Shown: one piece after another, positions 1 through 9,343 of the stretch
Numbering within the stretch: position 1 is the stretch's first letter
Layout of the letters: the number at the start of each line of letters is the position of its first letter
Source: Pseudorasbora parva
Lineage: Eukaryota > Chordata > Actinopteri > Cypriniformes > Gobionidae
DNA: 64,000 nt
Direction: 5' to 3'
Assembly: GCF_024679245.1 (NCBI RefSeq)
Contig: NC_090184.1
Location: forward strand, 12,103,233-12,167,232
Made by a program: the position numbers and the translations under genes
The notes under the pieces: generated by a model
What the model was told of the DNA's origin: nothing
The model's input: the letters and a program-made list of their open reading frames with translations, nothing else
Database searches by the model: none

Positions 1-2
1 TG

Positions 3-692
3 GAGCTGATGGCTGTGTTTCAAGCACTCAAACACTTCCTCCCAGACCTACGGGGCCGCCATGTGTTAGTTCGGTCAGACAACACTTTGGTGGTCTCGTA
101 TATAAATCACCAGGGGGGATTGAGATCGCGTCGGTTGTGGAAGCTCACGCATCACATTCTGATATGGGCCCAAGGCAAGATACTCTCGCTCAGGGCGATG
201 TACATCCCGGGGGTCCTGAATGTAGCGGCAGACTCCCTGTCGAGGCAGGGAGTGGTGCCGGGGGAATGGAGGCTCCACCCCGAGGTGGTGGAGGAGCTGT
301 GGATCCGCTTTGGGCGAGCCCAGGTGGATCTGTTTGCATCTCGAGAGACGACACATTGTCCAGCATTCTTTTCCCTCACACATCCAGCCCCACTGGGGCT
401 GGACGCAATGGTACAGACGTGGCCGAGGCTGCGTCTGTACGCCTTTCCCCCTCTGGCGTTGCTCCCAGGAGTGCTGGAGAGAGTCCGCCGGGACGGGCTT
501 CAGCTCTTATTGGTAGCCCCGTTCTGGCCGGGCCGAGTATGGCTCTCAGACATCATGTCTCTCCTAGAGGGTCCTCCCTGGGAAATCCAAGTCAGGAGGG
601 ATCTTCTTTCACAGGCCGGGGGGTCAGTACTGCACCCGCGCCCGGAACTGTGGAAACTGTGGGCTTGGCCCCTGAGGGGGCCCAGTTCATAA
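3..692 (+). CDS. RNase H / methyltransferase-like C-terminal part of DIRS-A pol (partial)
   Basis: The frame is open from base 3 and its 5' end is missing. The N-terminal part carries RNase H motifs seen in the sister elements: an acidic residue in VRSDNT, then NHQGGLRSR and the DSLSRQ motif. From about residue 100 comes a segment starting VDLFASRE, followed by a YAFPP motif and LLVAPFWP. This block recalls phage Dam-type adenine methylases, which are known in DIRS elements; FPP would stand in the place of the usual NPPY. Activity of that domain is doubtful. The frame ends at 692, inside the overlapping -1 frame that leads to the recombinase. Confidence 0.85.
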   Translation, partial: ELMAVFQALKHFLPDLRGRHVLVRSDNTLVVSYINHQGGLRSRRLWKLTHHILIWAQGKILSLRAMYIPGVLNVAADSLSRQGVVPGEWRLHPEVVEELWIRFGRAQVDLFASRETTHCPAFFSLTHPAPLGLDAMVQTWPRLRLYAFPPLALLPGVLERVRRDGLQLLLVAPFWPGRVWLSDIMSLLEGPPWEIQVRRDLLSQAGGSVLHPRPELWKLWAWPLRGPSS

Positions 693-1696
693 ACACAGGT
701 CTATCGACTGAGGTGATAGAGACCATGTTGCACTCCAGAGCACCATCCACAAGGAGACTTTACGCACTCAAATGGAGAGTTTTTGTCGCCTGGTGTACGC
801 ACCAGACTTTGGACCCTGTTAACTGCCCGGTCGGTTCAGTTCTCGAGTTCTTGCAAGAAAAATTCTCCGCAGGGTTATCCCCGTCGACTCTGAAAGTGTA
901 TGTGTCGGCGATATCTGCGTATCATAATCCATTAGATAACGCATCATTAGGGAGACACCCGTGGGTCACGCGTTTCCTCCGTGGTACCTTGAGGCTCAGA
1001 CCTGCGGCACGCTCCAGGGTGCCGACTTGGGACCTGGCCATAGTGCTGGAAGGCCTTATGTCGGCTCCCTTCGAGCCGTTAGAGGAAGTGTCAGAAAAGT
1101 TCCTCACACTAAAAACAGTGTTTCTCCTAGCGATTTCATCACTGAAAAGAGTAGGAGACCTACAGGCTCTATCAGTAGCACCTTCTTGCCTTGAATTTGC
1201 ACCAGGAATGGTGAAAGCATTTCTCTTCCCGAGGGAAGGATATGTTCCCAAGGTCCCGACCAACGTGCCGGGACCAGTAATGCTGCAGGCTTTCTGTCCG
1301 CCTCCGTTCACTAGTCAAGACCAAGAGAAGCTAAATCTGCTATGTCCGGTCAGGGCCCTAGATGCATATGTCCACAGAGCTGCCCTGTGGCGAAAGTCAG
1401 AACAGTTGTTTGTATGTTTTGGGTCCTCCAATAAGGGAAAACCGGCTTCAAAGCAGACGCTTAGCAAGTGGATAGTCGAGGCTATTTCGCTCGCTTATGA
1501 GTCGGTCGGACATCCTTCACCTATGAGGGTCCGCGCCCACTCTACTAGGAGTATGGCTGCCTCTATGGCTCTTATTTCGGGAGTTTCACTGTCAGAGGTT
1601 TGTGATGCGGCTGGGTGGTCCTCTCCGCATACATTTGTGAGGTTTTACAATCTGGACGTAGCCTCTACTCCGGGGTCCCGGGTGTTTCTGGGTTAA
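137..1696 (+). CDS. DIRS-A tyrosine recombinase (YR)
   Basis: The recombinase joins the circular DNA intermediate to the chromosome. Only the part after about 690 is recombinase; the first ~180 codons overlap RNase H/methyltransferase in another frame and have no family signature. This start is a GTG and only marks the open frame; real translation probably enters by frameshift or internal initiation (first ATG in the YR part is at 725). An N-terminal core-binding segment includes APSTRRLY and SPSTLKVYVSAI. Catalytic residues are visible: Arg338 in KRVGDLQAL, His468 and Arg471 in HSTR, and Tyr504 in VRFYNLD. The frame is undisrupted and ends 47 bp before the internal complementary region. Confidence 0.9.
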   Translation: MEAHASHSDMGPRQDTLAQGDVHPGGPECSGRLPVEAGSGAGGMEAPPRGGGGAVDPLWASPGGSVCISRDDTLSSILFPHTSSPTGAGRNGTDVAEAASVRLSPSGVAPRSAGESPPGRASALIGSPVLAGPSMALRHHVSPRGSSLGNPSQEGSSFTGRGVSTAPAPGTVETVGLAPEGAQFINTGLSTEVIETMLHSRAPSTRRLYALKWRVFVAWCTHQTLDPVNCPVGSVLEFLQEKFSAGLSPSTLKVYVSAISAYHNPLDNASLGRHPWVTRFLRGTLRLRPAARSRVPTWDLAIVLEGLMSAPFEPLEEVSEKFLTLKTVFLLAISSLKRVGDLQALSVAPSCLEFAPGMVKAFLFPREGYVPKVPTNVPGPVMLQAFCPPPFTSQDQEKLNLLCPVRALDAYVHRAALWRKSEQLFVCFGSSNKGKPASKQTLSKWIVEAISLAYESVGHPSPMRVRAHSTRSMAASMALISGVSLSEVCDAAGWSSPHTFVRFYNLDVASTPGSRVFLG

Positions 1697-1742
1697 ATCA
1701 CACAAACAGACATTTGGGACTCTGGCGACGTGGGTATTGAGG

Positions 1743-1846
1743 TCCCCTAGCGTTTCGACGCAGCTCGAAGTTCCCTCGAGATAGGGAACGTCTCAGGTTA
1801 CGTATGTAACCATGGTTCCCTGAGAGGGAACGAGACGCTGCGTCGA
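1743..1846 (+). repeat. Internal complementary region (ICR) of DIRS-A
   Basis: The second half (from 1790, GTCTCAGGTTACGTATG...) is the reverse complement of the element's right end at 2034-2091. The first half, with TTCCCTCGAGATAGGGAAC, corresponds to the missing left end by comparison with DIRS-B and DIRS-C. AAC at 1787-1789 sits between the halves and complements the GTT expected at the circle junction. Such regions template the joining of the two ends in the DIRS replication model. Confidence 0.85.
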
Positions 1847-1860
1847 GATGCCATACTCCC

Positions 1861-2091
1861 GGCATGCCTGTGATCGACTTGTTCGACTTTTTCAGAAGCT
1901 AGTGACTGTTTGGTCCGGGCATGCTTTATAGCTTCCTGGTCGATGACGTCACCCGCCCGTGACGTATCGTCCCGCTATTGGACTGATTACACAAGTGCTT
2001 CATGACGTGGCACGCAGAGGCGTCCCCTAGCGTTTCGACGCAGCGTCTCGTTCCCTCTCAGGGAACCATGGTTACATACGTAACCTGAGAC
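1861..2091 (+). repeat. Right terminal inverted repeat of DIRS-A
   Basis: By position and by content this matches the right repeats of DIRS-B and DIRS-C. It contains a CTTTATAGCTTCC element (an inverted TATA box), an ATGACGTCA-rich middle, and an outer part with the hairpins GTTCCCTCTCAGGGAAC and GGTTACATACGTAACC. The outer end is precise (2091); the inner end is approximate because the left partner is outside the window. Confidence 0.75.
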
Positions 2092-2094
2092 GTT

Positions 2095-4192
2095 TTCTGT
2101 TGTTTCTTCTTGTAGATCAAGGATGAGATTTTTTTGACAAAGAAAAAAAGATTCTGACCCTGGATCCCATGAACTTTAACTTTCTATGCATATAAAAAGA
2201 TTCCGTCTGATGCAGTGGTTCAGGAATGACCTATTGAAATTATTTGTGGCCAAATAGCCTTTAAACTTCTACACAGACCTTATGACTACCTGTTGTTTCA
2301 TCAGTAGGTCAAGGAAGACATTTTTTGGCAATAAAAAAAAAGAAATCTGACGCTTGATTCCATGAACTTGAACTCTCTATACATATAAATAGATTCCTTC
2401 TGATGTTTTATTATCTCTTCAAGGATGACCCTTTGAACTTATTTTTGCCAAAGAGTCTTTGAACTTGAACCTTCTTTACAGACTTATGTTTTTCTGTTGT
2501 TTCTTCTTGTGGATAAAGGATGAGATTTTTTTGACAAAAAAAAAAAAAGGATTCTGACCCTGGATCCCATGAACTTGAACTTTCTATACATATAAATAGA
2601 TTCCTTCTGATGTTTTATTAGCTCTTCAAGGATGACCCTTTGAACTTATTTTTGGCCAAAGAGTCTTTAAATTTGAACCTTCTTTACAGACTTATGACTT
2701 TCTGTTGTTTCTTCAGTATATCAGGGATGAGATTTTTTTGACACAAAAAAAGATTTTCTATGCATATAAAAAGATTCCTTCTGATGCAGTGGTTCAGGGA
2801 TGACCTATTGAACCTATTTGTGGCCAAATAGCATTTGAACTTGAACATTCTACACAGACTTTACGACTACCTGTTGTTTCATCAGTAGGTCAAGGAAGAC
2901 ATTTTTTGGCAATAAAAAAAAAAGAAATCTGACGCTTGATTCCATGAACTTGAACTCTCTATACATATAAATAGATTCCTTCTGATGTTTTATTATCTCT
3001 TCAAGGATGACCCTTTGAACTTATTTTTGCCAAAGAGTCTTTGAACTTGAACCTTCTTTACAGACATATGATTTTCTGTTGTTTCTTCTTGAAGATCAAG
3101 GATGAGATTTTTTTAACAAAAAAAAGAAAAAAAGATTCTGACCCTGGATCCCATGAACTTGAACTTTCTATGCATATAAATAGATTCATTCTGATGCTGT
3201 GGTTCAAGGATGACCTTTTGAACTTATTTGTGGCCAAATAGTCTTTGAACTTGAACATTCTACACAGACTTTATGACTACCTTTTGTTTCATCAGTAGGT
3301 CAAGGAAGACATTTTTTGGCACAAAGACAAAAATCTGACCATAGATTCAATGAACTTGAACTTTCTATACATATAAATAGATTCCTTCTGATGTTTTATT
3401 AGCTCTTCAAGGATGACCCTTTGAACTTATTTTTGGCAAAAGAGTCTTTAAACTTGAACCTTCTTTACAGACTTATGACTTTCTGTTGTTTCTTCAGTAT
3501 ATCAGGGATGAGATTTTTTTGACACAAAAAAAGATTTTCTATGCATATAAAAAGATTCCTTCTGATGCAGTGGTTCAGGGATGACCCATTGAACCTATTT
3601 GTGGCCAAATAGCCTTTGAACTTGAACATTCTACACAGACTTTATGACTACCTGTTGTTTCATAAGTAGGACAAGGAAGATATTTTTTGGCAATAAAAAA
3701 AAATCTGACGCTCGATTCCATGAACTTGAACTTTCTATGCATATAAAAAGATTCCTTCTGATGCGGTGGTTCAGGGATGACCTATTGAACCTATTTGTGG
3801 CCAACTAGAATAGGACTTGAACTTCTTCTTCTTTACAGACTTATGATTTTCTGTTGTTTCTTCTTGTAGATCAAGGATGAGATTTTTTTCACAAAAAAAA
3901 AAAAAGATTCTGACCCTGGATCCCATGAACTTTAACTTTCTATGCATATAAAAAGATTCCTTCTGATGCAGTGGTTCAGGAATGACCTATTGAAATTATT
4001 TGTGGCCAAATAGCCTTTAAACTTGAACATTCTACACAGACTTTATGACTACCTGTTGTTTCATCAGTAGGTCAAGGAAGACATTTTTTGGCAAAAAAAA
4101 TAAATAAAAAATCTGACGCTTGATTCCATGAACTTGAACTTTCTATACATATAAATAGATTCCTCCTGATGTTTTATTATCTCTTCATGGAT
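2095..4192 (+). repeat. Type-1 satellite, block 1
   Basis: Tandem AT-rich monomers of about 200 bp share TGAACTTGAACTTTCTATRC, CAAGGATGACC, TTTGAACTTATTT and a T-run/A-run pair around TTTTTTGACAAAAA. Two versions alternate: one with GCAGTGGTTCA plus TGACTACCTGTTG, the other with GTTTTATTATCTCTTCA plus TTCTGTTGTTTCTTC, giving a dimer of about 400 bp. Some monomers carry deletions, for example near 2745-2760 and 3525-3540. No coding potential is apparent. Confidence 0.9.
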
Positions 4193-4197
4193 GACCC
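4193..4197 (+). repeat. Target-site duplication GACCC, left copy
   Basis: GACCC directly precedes the TG of the 5' LTR and recurs directly after the CA of the 3' LTR at 9339-9343. Five base pairs is the usual Ty3/gypsy length. An unoccupied copy of the same satellite position (10930-10934) has GACCC only once. Confidence 0.93.
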
Positions 4198-4328
4198 TGT
4201 CACGGTTCATGGATTCCCTGTCTCACTCTTGGGTGCGTGTTGAATGTAGGTGAGGGCGGAGCCTGGGATTGGCTCATCACGCACCTGTGGCTGATCACCT
4301 GCACCAGCTGCAACTCATCACCTTCACC

Positions 4329-4362
4329 CTATTTAGTCTCTCTGTTTCTCTCTTGTCTTTGT
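4329..4362 (+). promoter_or_regulatory. Predicted core promoter and transcription start of the gypsy element
   Basis: A TATA-like CTATTTAG lies at 4329-4336, and about 30 bp downstream the sequence GTCAGAGCGTT begins at 4361. That 11-mer is the exact reverse complement of the primer site at 4630-4640, which independently suggests that the RNA starts at or next to 4361. The start has not been mapped; this is inference from spacing and complementarity. Confidence 0.6.
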
Positions 4363-4579
4363 CAGAGCGTTGTTGGATGTTTCCCCTTGTGTCTCCGTGT
4401 TGGTTGTCGTTTCCCCCTTCCGTGAAACGCTGGATCCCTTCCCGGATTACCTGTACCGACCTCCCGAGTCACAGCTGCTCACAGCCTGCCCGTGTCGCCA
4501 ACAGAGCCTCTCTCACTGCTCTGTCTTATCCGGACTTCTTCAGTATTCTGAGTTTTCACCTTTGTGACACTATCCGTCA

Positions 4580-4585
4580 AATAAA
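4580..4585 (+). terminator. AATAAA signal in the 5' LTR
   Basis: AATAAA lies 43 bp before the LTR end. In the 5' LTR it would have to be bypassed during transcription; its identical copy at 9290-9295 is the likely functional polyadenylation signal. Confidence 0.6.
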
Positions 4586-4629
4586 CTAATTACTTGCTTT
4601 TGAATCCTGCCTCTGTGAATCCGTTACAG

Positions 4630-4640
4630 AACGCTCTGAC
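4630..4640 (+). other. Self-complementary primer binding site
   Basis: AACGCTCTGAC, one base after the LTR end, is the perfect reverse complement of GTCAGAGCGTT at 4361-4371. I see no TGG-type tRNA primer site. In Tf1 and related sushi-group elements the first 11 nt of the RNA fold back on such a site and prime minus-strand synthesis. The match is 11 nt, with mismatches on both sides. Confidence 0.75.
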
Positions 4641-4645
4641 CAACC

Positions 4646-5578
4646 ATGGATTCAGCGAGTATCAACGCCCTACTGACCAGCAGCAACGAGAGACTGGACC
4701 AGCAGGAGGCGAACTTAACTGCCACAGGACAGGCAGTACACACCTTGGTGGCACGGGTGGCCGAGCTAACCCAACAGATGCAACAACTCGTCGGTCCCAC
4801 TGTGCCCGACCCACCGCCGATTCCCCACACACCATCTGCATCACGGCAACCGGAACCACGTCTGCCTACCCCCGAGAGTTATGCCGGTGAGAGCAATTAT
4901 TGCAGAGCCTTCCTTACCAAGTGTTCCTTGTTTTTCGCTCTTCAACCGCAGACTTTCAACACGGGAAGATCCAAGGTGGCATTCGTCCTCACCCTGCTCT
5001 CCGGACGAGCCGCACTTTGGGGAACGGCGGTGTGGGAGAACCAACATCCTTGCTGCTCCTCGTTCCAGACGCTGGCGGCAGAGATGAGAAGGGTGTTTGA
5101 CCGAGCGGTGACCGGAAGAGAAGCGGCACGTCAACTCGCAGAGCTCCGCCAAGGTAACCGCTCGGTCTCGGATTATTCCATCGAGTTCCGCACCCTGGCC
5201 GCCGAGTGCAAGTGGAACGAGGAGGCACAGTGGGACATGTTCCTGCATGGGCTGGCTGACCGCATCCAGAAGGAGATATTCGCCATCGACCTTCCGGAGA
5301 AGATTGACGGTCTCATTGACCTTGCCTTGAGGGTGGACGCTCGTCTGAGTCGGCTGAGGTCCAGGATGGAGCCTCAGCATGGGAGTGTCGAATGCCCTCA
5401 GGCCAGCGCAACGGATGCGGTCAGCTACACCTTCGACCCGGAGCCCATGCAGGTGGGTCGAGCTCGGCTCTCCCGGGAGGAGAAGGCAAGACGGAGATCC
5501 CGTGGTCTTTGCCTGTACTGCGGCGGGAACGGACACCTGCTAGACTCCTGCCCGGTAAAAGACCACGCCCGGCGGTAA
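4646..5578 (+). CDS. gag: Gypsy Gag
   Basis: This 310-residue structural protein would form the particle and package the RNA in the cytoplasm. The ATG at 4646 lies in a strong context (AACCATGG), 17 bp after the LTR. A heptad-rich N terminus (residues ~10-50) is followed by a proline-rich linker and then a capsid-like helical region with [20 protein letters not shown] and [14 protein letters not shown], typical of sushi-type Gags and of the PEG10/RTL genes derived from them. A single zinc knuckle C-x2-C-x4-H-x4-C occupies Cys289, Cys292, His297 and Cys302. The stop at 5576-5578 comes soon after the knuckle. Pol overlaps in the -1 frame. The gene is intact. Confidence 0.93.
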   Translation: MDSASINALLTSSNERLDQQEANLTATGQAVHTLVARVAELTQQMQQLVGPTVPDPPPIPHTPSASRQPEPRLPTPESYAGESNYCRAFLTKCSLFFALQPQTFNTGRSKVAFVLTLLSGRAALWGTAVWENQHPCCSSFQTLAAEMRRVFDRAVTGREAARQLAELRQGNRSVSDYSIEFRTLAAECKWNEEAQWDMFLHGLADRIQKEIFAIDLPEKIDGLIDLALRVDARLSRLRSRMEPQHGSVECPQASATDAVSYTFDPEPMQVGRARLSREEKARRRSRGLCLYCGGNGHLLDSCPVKDHARR

Positions 5579-8500
5579 AAGGAAGGCTACTGTCGGGCGG
5601 GATCTCCGTGGAAAAGACCTCATCCTCCACTCTCCTCCCGGTGAGATTGCTGTGGGCAGCTCAGGATTTTTCCAGCCTCGCCCTCCTCGACTCGGGAGCG
5701 GAAGGTAACTTCATTGACTCTGCCCTTGCTCACAAACTTAACATACCCACCATTGCACTCAAGAACACCATTTCTGTCAACGCACTCAACGGACAAGTTC
5801 TCCCTGACATTTCATTCACCACTGAACCACTTACACTGATCACTTCCGGCAACCACACAGAACGCATTTCATTTTTCATCCTGGACTCCCCTTTGGCTCC
5901 CGTTGTCCTCGGTCACCCTTGGCTGGAGTTACACAATCCAAGGGTTGACTGGGGACAAAACTCTGTGTCTGCGTGGAGTGATAGATGTTATGAGTCTTGT
6001 TTGGTGTCTGCTTGTTCGTCTGTTTCTCGTTCTGTTTTTCAGAGTGAGACGGTGAATCTGTCTAACGTGCCTCCGGAGTACCTCGACCTGAAGGAAGTGT
6101 TCAGTAAGTCCCGAGCTGCTTCTCTCCCTCCGCATCGTCCCTATGACTGTGCTATAGATTTACTCCCAGGTAAGTCTCCGCCTAAGGGCAAACTATACTC
6201 TCTTTCTATTCCAGAGAGGGAGGCCATGGAGAAATATATTTCTGATTCTCTAGCCTCCAAATTCATCCGCCCTTCCTCTTCTCCAGCGGGGGCGGGGTTC
6301 TTCTTCGTGGGGAAGAAGGATGGTTCTCTGCGACCTTGCATTGATTACCGAGGGCTGAATAACATCACGGTAAAGAATACCTATCCTTTGCCGTTGATGT
6401 CTTCAGCTTTCGAGAGGTTACAGGGAGCATCCGTCTTCACGAAGTTGGACTTACGTAACGCTTATCATTTGGTTCGCATCAGGGAGGGGGATGAATGGAA
6501 AACCGCATTTAATACCCCCAGGGGGCATTTTGAATACTTGGTCATGCCTTTCGGCCTTTCCAACTCCCCAGCGGTTTTCCAGGCACTCGTCAATGATGTG
6601 TTGAGAGACATGGTCGACCAATTCATATATGTCTACCTGGATGACATTTTGATTTTTTCTTCGTCTCTCCAGGAACATGTTCGACACGTCAGACGAGTGC
6701 TTCAGAGGTTGCTAGAGAATGGGCTTTTTGTCAAGGCGGAGAAATGCGCTTTTCATGCACAGTCTGTTCCTTTTTTAGGGTACATCGTGTCATCGGAGGG
6801 AATGCGCATGGATCCCGACAAGGTTAAGGCTGTGATGGATTGGCCAAGTCCAGATTCCCGTAAGGCCCTACAGAGGTTTCTGGGGTTCGCCAATTTCTAT
6901 CGGCGTTTTATTCGCAATTTCAGCCAACTAGCCGCACCTCTGACTGCCTTGACCTCTCCCCTAATGACGTTCAGGTGGTCCGATACAGCCGAGGCTGTAT
7001 TCGCCAAACTGAAAAGCCGCTTTGTTTCGGCTCCCATCTTAGTCGCCCCTGATCCCACACGTCAGTTCGTGGTAGAGGTCGACGCGTCAGAGGTGGGGGT
7101 AGGAGCGGTTCTTTCACAGCGCTCTCCCTCAGATGACAAGATGCACCCGTGCGCGTTTTTCTCCCATCGTCTTTCTCCTGCCGAACGCAATTATGACATT
7201 GGTAACAGAGAGTTGTTGGCCGTCAAGTTAGCGTTGGAGGAGTGGCGTCATTGGCTTGAAGGGTCGGGGGTACCTTTTATTGTATGGACGGATCATAAGA
7301 ACCTTGAATATATTAGATCTGCTAAAAGACTCAACTCCAGGCAGGCTCGGTGGGCACTTTTTTTCGGACGTTTTGACTTTGTTCTCTCGTACCGCCCCGG
7401 GTCTAAAAACATCAAACCCGACTCTTTATCTCGTATTTTTGATGCTTCCGAACGCCCGGTTACTCCCGAGTGTATTTTGCCAGAGAAGATAGTTATCTCT
7501 ACACTCACATGGGAGATCGAATCGAAGGTCAAAGTGGCCTTAGAAGGGGTAACGCCCCCGGCCGGCGGCCCACCGAGTTGTTTGTTCGTTCCGGAGGGGT
7601 TAAGATCCGAGGTCCTCAAATGGGGTCACTGCTCCAACATTGCCTGTCATCCAGGGGTAAACCGCACTTGCAGTTTAATAAAGCAACGATTTTGGTGGCC
7701 ACTTATGGCTCGCGACGTTCGCAGTTTTGTTTTGGCTTGCTCGGTCTGTGCGGTTGGTAAGACATCTAACCAACCTCCCCAGGGGTTACTTCAGCCGCTG
7801 TCTGTTCCTTCGAGACCCTGGTCCCACATCGCTCTAGATTTTGTTACCGCCCTCCCGCCCTCCCAGGGCAAGACGGTCGTTTTGACCGTCGTGGACCGAT
7901 TCTCGAAGGCAGCACATTTCATTCCCTTGCCCAAATTACCCTCAGCCAAGGAGACAGCGGTATCTGTAGTAGATCACGTCTTTCGGTTACATGGCCTCCC
8001 GATGGACGTGGTCTCCGACAGAGGTTCCCAATTTGTGTCCAAATTTTGGCAGGAGTTTTGTAAATTACTAGGAGCCACGGTTAGTCTGTCTTCGGGTTAT
8101 CACCCCCAAAGCAACGGTCAGACCGAGAGAGCCAATCAGGATCTGGAGAGAGTGTTGCGATGTTTGGTATCCAAGAATCCTTCATCCTGGAGCCAGCAAC
8201 TCTCTATGGTTGAGTACGCTCATAACTCGTTACCAGTGTCATCTACGGGCCTTTCGCCATTTGAGTGTAGTGTAGGTTACCAGCCACCTATTTTTCCTAG
8301 TCTGGATTCCGAGGTCGCGGTCCCCTCTGTTCACGCCTTTATCCAGAGGTGTCATCGCACATGGACCAGAGCCCGTGAGACTCTGCTCCAGGTGGGAGCG
8401 CGCACCAAGGCTAAAGCCGATCGCCACCGGTCTAAGCCTCCCGTTTACGTCGTCGGTCAAAAAGTGTGGCTTTCTACCAAGAACATTCCTCTCCGCTCCG

Positions 8501-8895
8501 TATCTAATAAACTTGCTCCCAAATTTATCGGCCCGTTCACTGTCACCAAGATCATTAGTCCGGTGACAGTCCGCCTCAAACTCCCTCCGGCGTACAGGAG
8601 GATTCATCCCGCCTTCCATGTATCCAAAATCAAACCTGTTTTTCACTCCCACCTTAATCCGCCAGTCCCGGTTCCCCCACCGCCGCGACTCGTAGATGGG
8701 GAACCAACTTATTCGGTTAATCGCATTCTGGATTCTAGACGGAGGGGACGCGGTTTCCAGTACTTGGTGGACTGGGAAGGTTACGGTCCGGAGGAGAGAA
8801 GTTGGGTTCCTGCTAGGGACATTCTGGATCACTCCCTTATTGATGATTACAATCAACAGGTAAGGTCGGCTGGGAGCGTCAGGGGACGCTCCTAG
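5392..8895 (+). CDS. pol: Gypsy Pol: protease, RT, RNase H, integrase, chromodomain
   Basis: The open frame starts at an ATG inside gag, but Pol is probably made as a Gag-Pol fusion by -1 frameshifting before 5576; I could not assign a canonical slippery heptamer. Domains by residue of this frame: aspartic protease with [10 protein letters not shown] (Asp100); RT with YLDD at 415-418; RNase H with [10 protein letters not shown] (Asp564); HHCC zinc domain from His746 to Cys783/Cys786; integrase core Asp816, Asp876, Glu912 (DD35E); a GPF motif (KFIGPFTV); and a C-terminal chromodomain at about 1107-1153 with [11 protein letters not shown]. The chromodomain defines a chromovirus and may steer insertion into marked chromatin. 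All expected catalytic residues are present and no stop interrupts the frame. Confidence 0.95.
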   Translation: MPSGQRNGCGQLHLRPGAHAGGSSSALPGGEGKTEIPWSLPVLRRERTPARLLPGKRPRPAVKGRLLSGGISVEKTSSSTLLPVRLLWAAQDFSSLALLDSGAEGNFIDSALAHKLNIPTIALKNTISVNALNGQVLPDISFTTEPLTLITSGNHTERISFFILDSPLAPVVLGHPWLELHNPRVDWGQNSVSAWSDRCYESCLVSACSSVSRSVFQSETVNLSNVPPEYLDLKEVFSKSRAASLPPHRPYDCAIDLLPGKSPPKGKLYSLSIPEREAMEKYISDSLASKFIRPSSSPAGAGFFFVGKKDGSLRPCIDYRGLNNITVKNTYPLPLMSSAFERLQGASVFTKLDLRNAYHLVRIREGDEWKTAFNTPRGHFEYLVMPFGLSNSPAVFQALVNDVLRDMVDQFIYVYLDDILIFSSSLQEHVRHVRRVLQRLLENGLFVKAEKCAFHAQSVPFLGYIVSSEGMRMDPDKVKAVMDWPSPDSRKALQRFLGFANFYRRFIRNFSQLAAPLTALTSPLMTFRWSDTAEAVFAKLKSRFVSAPILVAPDPTRQFVVEVDASEVGVGAVLSQRSPSDDKMHPCAFFSHRLSPAERNYDIGNRELLAVKLALEEWRHWLEGSGVPFIVWTDHKNLEYIRSAKRLNSRQARWALFFGRFDFVLSYRPGSKNIKPDSLSRIFDASERPVTPECILPEKIVISTLTWEIESKVKVALEGVTPPAGGPPSCLFVPEGLRSEVLKWGHCSNIACHPGVNRTCSLIKQRFWWPLMARDVRSFVLACSVCAVGKTSNQPPQGLLQPLSVPSRPWSHIALDFVTALPPSQGKTVVLTVVDRFSKAAHFIPLPKLPSAKETAVSVVDHVFRLHGLPMDVVSDRGSQFVSKFWQEFCKLLGATVSLSSGYHPQSNGQTERANQDLERVLRCLVSKNPSSWSQQLSMVEYAHNSLPVSSTGLSPFECSVGYQPPIFPSLDSEVAVPSVHAFIQRCHRTWTRARETLLQVGARTKAKADRHRSKPPVYVVGQKVWLSTKNIPLRSVSNKLAPKFIGPFTVTKIISPVTVRLKLPPAYRRIHPAFHVSKIKPVFHSHLNPPVPVPPPPRLVDGEPTYSVNRILDSRRRGRGFQYLVDWEGYGPEERSWVPARDILDHSLIDDYNQQVRSAGSVRGRS

Positions 8896-8904
8896 GGGGA
8901 GGGG
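8894..8904 (+). other. Polypurine tract
   Basis: AGGGGGAGGGG overlaps the pol stop and ends three bases before the 3' LTR. Its position and purine content fit the plus-strand primer of LTR elements. Confidence 0.85.
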
Positions 8905-8907
8905 TAC

Positions 8908-9338
8908 TGTCACGGTTCATGGATTCCCTGTCTCACTCTTGGGTGCGTGTTGAATGTAGGTGAGGGCGGAGCCTGGGATTGGCTCATCACGCACCTGTGG
9001 CTGATCACCTGCACCAGCTGCAACTCATCACCTTCACCCTATTTAGTCTCTCTGTTTCTCTCTTGTCTTTGTCAGAGCGTTGTTGGATGTTTCCCCTTGT
9101 GTCTCCGTGTTGGTTGTCGTTTCCCCCTTCCGTGAAACGCTGGATCCCTTCCCGGATTACCTGTACCGACCTCCCGAGTCACAGCTGCTCACAGCCTGCC
9201 CGTGTCGCCAACAGAGCCTCTCTCACTGCTCTGTCTTATCCGGACTTCTTCAGTATTCTGAGTTTTCACCTTTGTGACACTATCCGTCAAATAAACTAAT
9301 TACTTGCTTTTGAATCCTGCCTCTGTGAATCCGTTACA
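8908..9338 (+). repeat. 3' LTR of the gypsy element
   Basis: Identical to 4198-4628. It follows the polypurine tract and is followed by the right copy of GACCC. Confidence 0.96.
9290..9295 (+). terminator. Polyadenylation signal of the gypsy element
   Basis: AATAAA in the 3' LTR, 43 bp before its end; the RNA should be cleaved shortly after it, defining the R/U5 border. Confidence 0.65.
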
Positions 9339-9343
9339 GACCC
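9339..9343 (+). repeat. Target-site duplication GACCC, right copy
   Basis: Matches 4193-4197. Satellite resumes in phase with CTTTGAACTTATTTTTGCC right after the shared bases. Confidence 0.93.

Larger units (their letters stand above)
1..2091 (+). mobile_element. DIRS-A: 3' part of a DIRS1-like tyrosine-recombinase retrotransposon
   Basis: The element enters from the left window edge, so gag and RT lie outside. Seen here in order: the end of an RNase H/methyltransferase-like frame, a full tyrosine recombinase, an internal complementary region, and the right terminal inverted repeat ending GAGAC at 2091. The next bases, GTT at 2092-2094, run straight into type-1 satellite. Absence of LTRs and of an integrase, with YR as the last gene, is diagnostic of the DIRS order. 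The visible recombinase frame is intact, so this copy may be young. Confidence 0.93.
4198..4628 (+). repeat. 5' LTR of the gypsy element
   Basis: It starts TGTCACGGTTCATGG and ends GAATCCGTTACA. Line-by-line comparison with 8908-9338 found no difference in 431 positions. Suggested layout: U3 4198 to ~4360, R from ~4361 to shortly after the AATAAA at 4580-4585, and a short U5 to 4628. Confidence 0.96.
4198..9338 (+). mobile_element. Complete Ty3/gypsy chromovirus (sushi-like LTR retrotransposon)
   Basis: The 5,141-bp element has 431-bp LTRs bounded by TG...CA, a 5-bp target duplication, gag, and pol in the order protease, RT, RNase H, integrase, chromodomain. There is no envelope gene. The chromodomain and the self-complementary primer site place it with the Tf1/sushi group of chromoviruses. 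The LTRs are identical over their whole length and both frames are open, so the insertion is recent and potentially competent. It interrupts a type-1 satellite monomer. Confidence 0.96.

Noticed and set aside
2095..4192. CENP-B box as evidence for a centromeric satellite
   Set aside because: I found no match to the TTCG...CGGGA-type box in type-1 monomers; a centromeric role remains untested.
4269..4589. 106-codon open frame within both LTRs
   Set aside because: It lies in U3-R-U5 regulatory sequence, is present only as LTR copies, and has no protein resemblance.
8895..8908. Envelope gene that would make the gypsy element an endogenous retrovirus
   Set aside because: Pol ends with the chromodomain and the polypurine tract and 3' LTR follow within 13 bp; there is no room for env.
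8239..8913. 224-codon antisense open frame within pol
   Set aside because: It is a shadow of the pol coding sequence, with no family signature.
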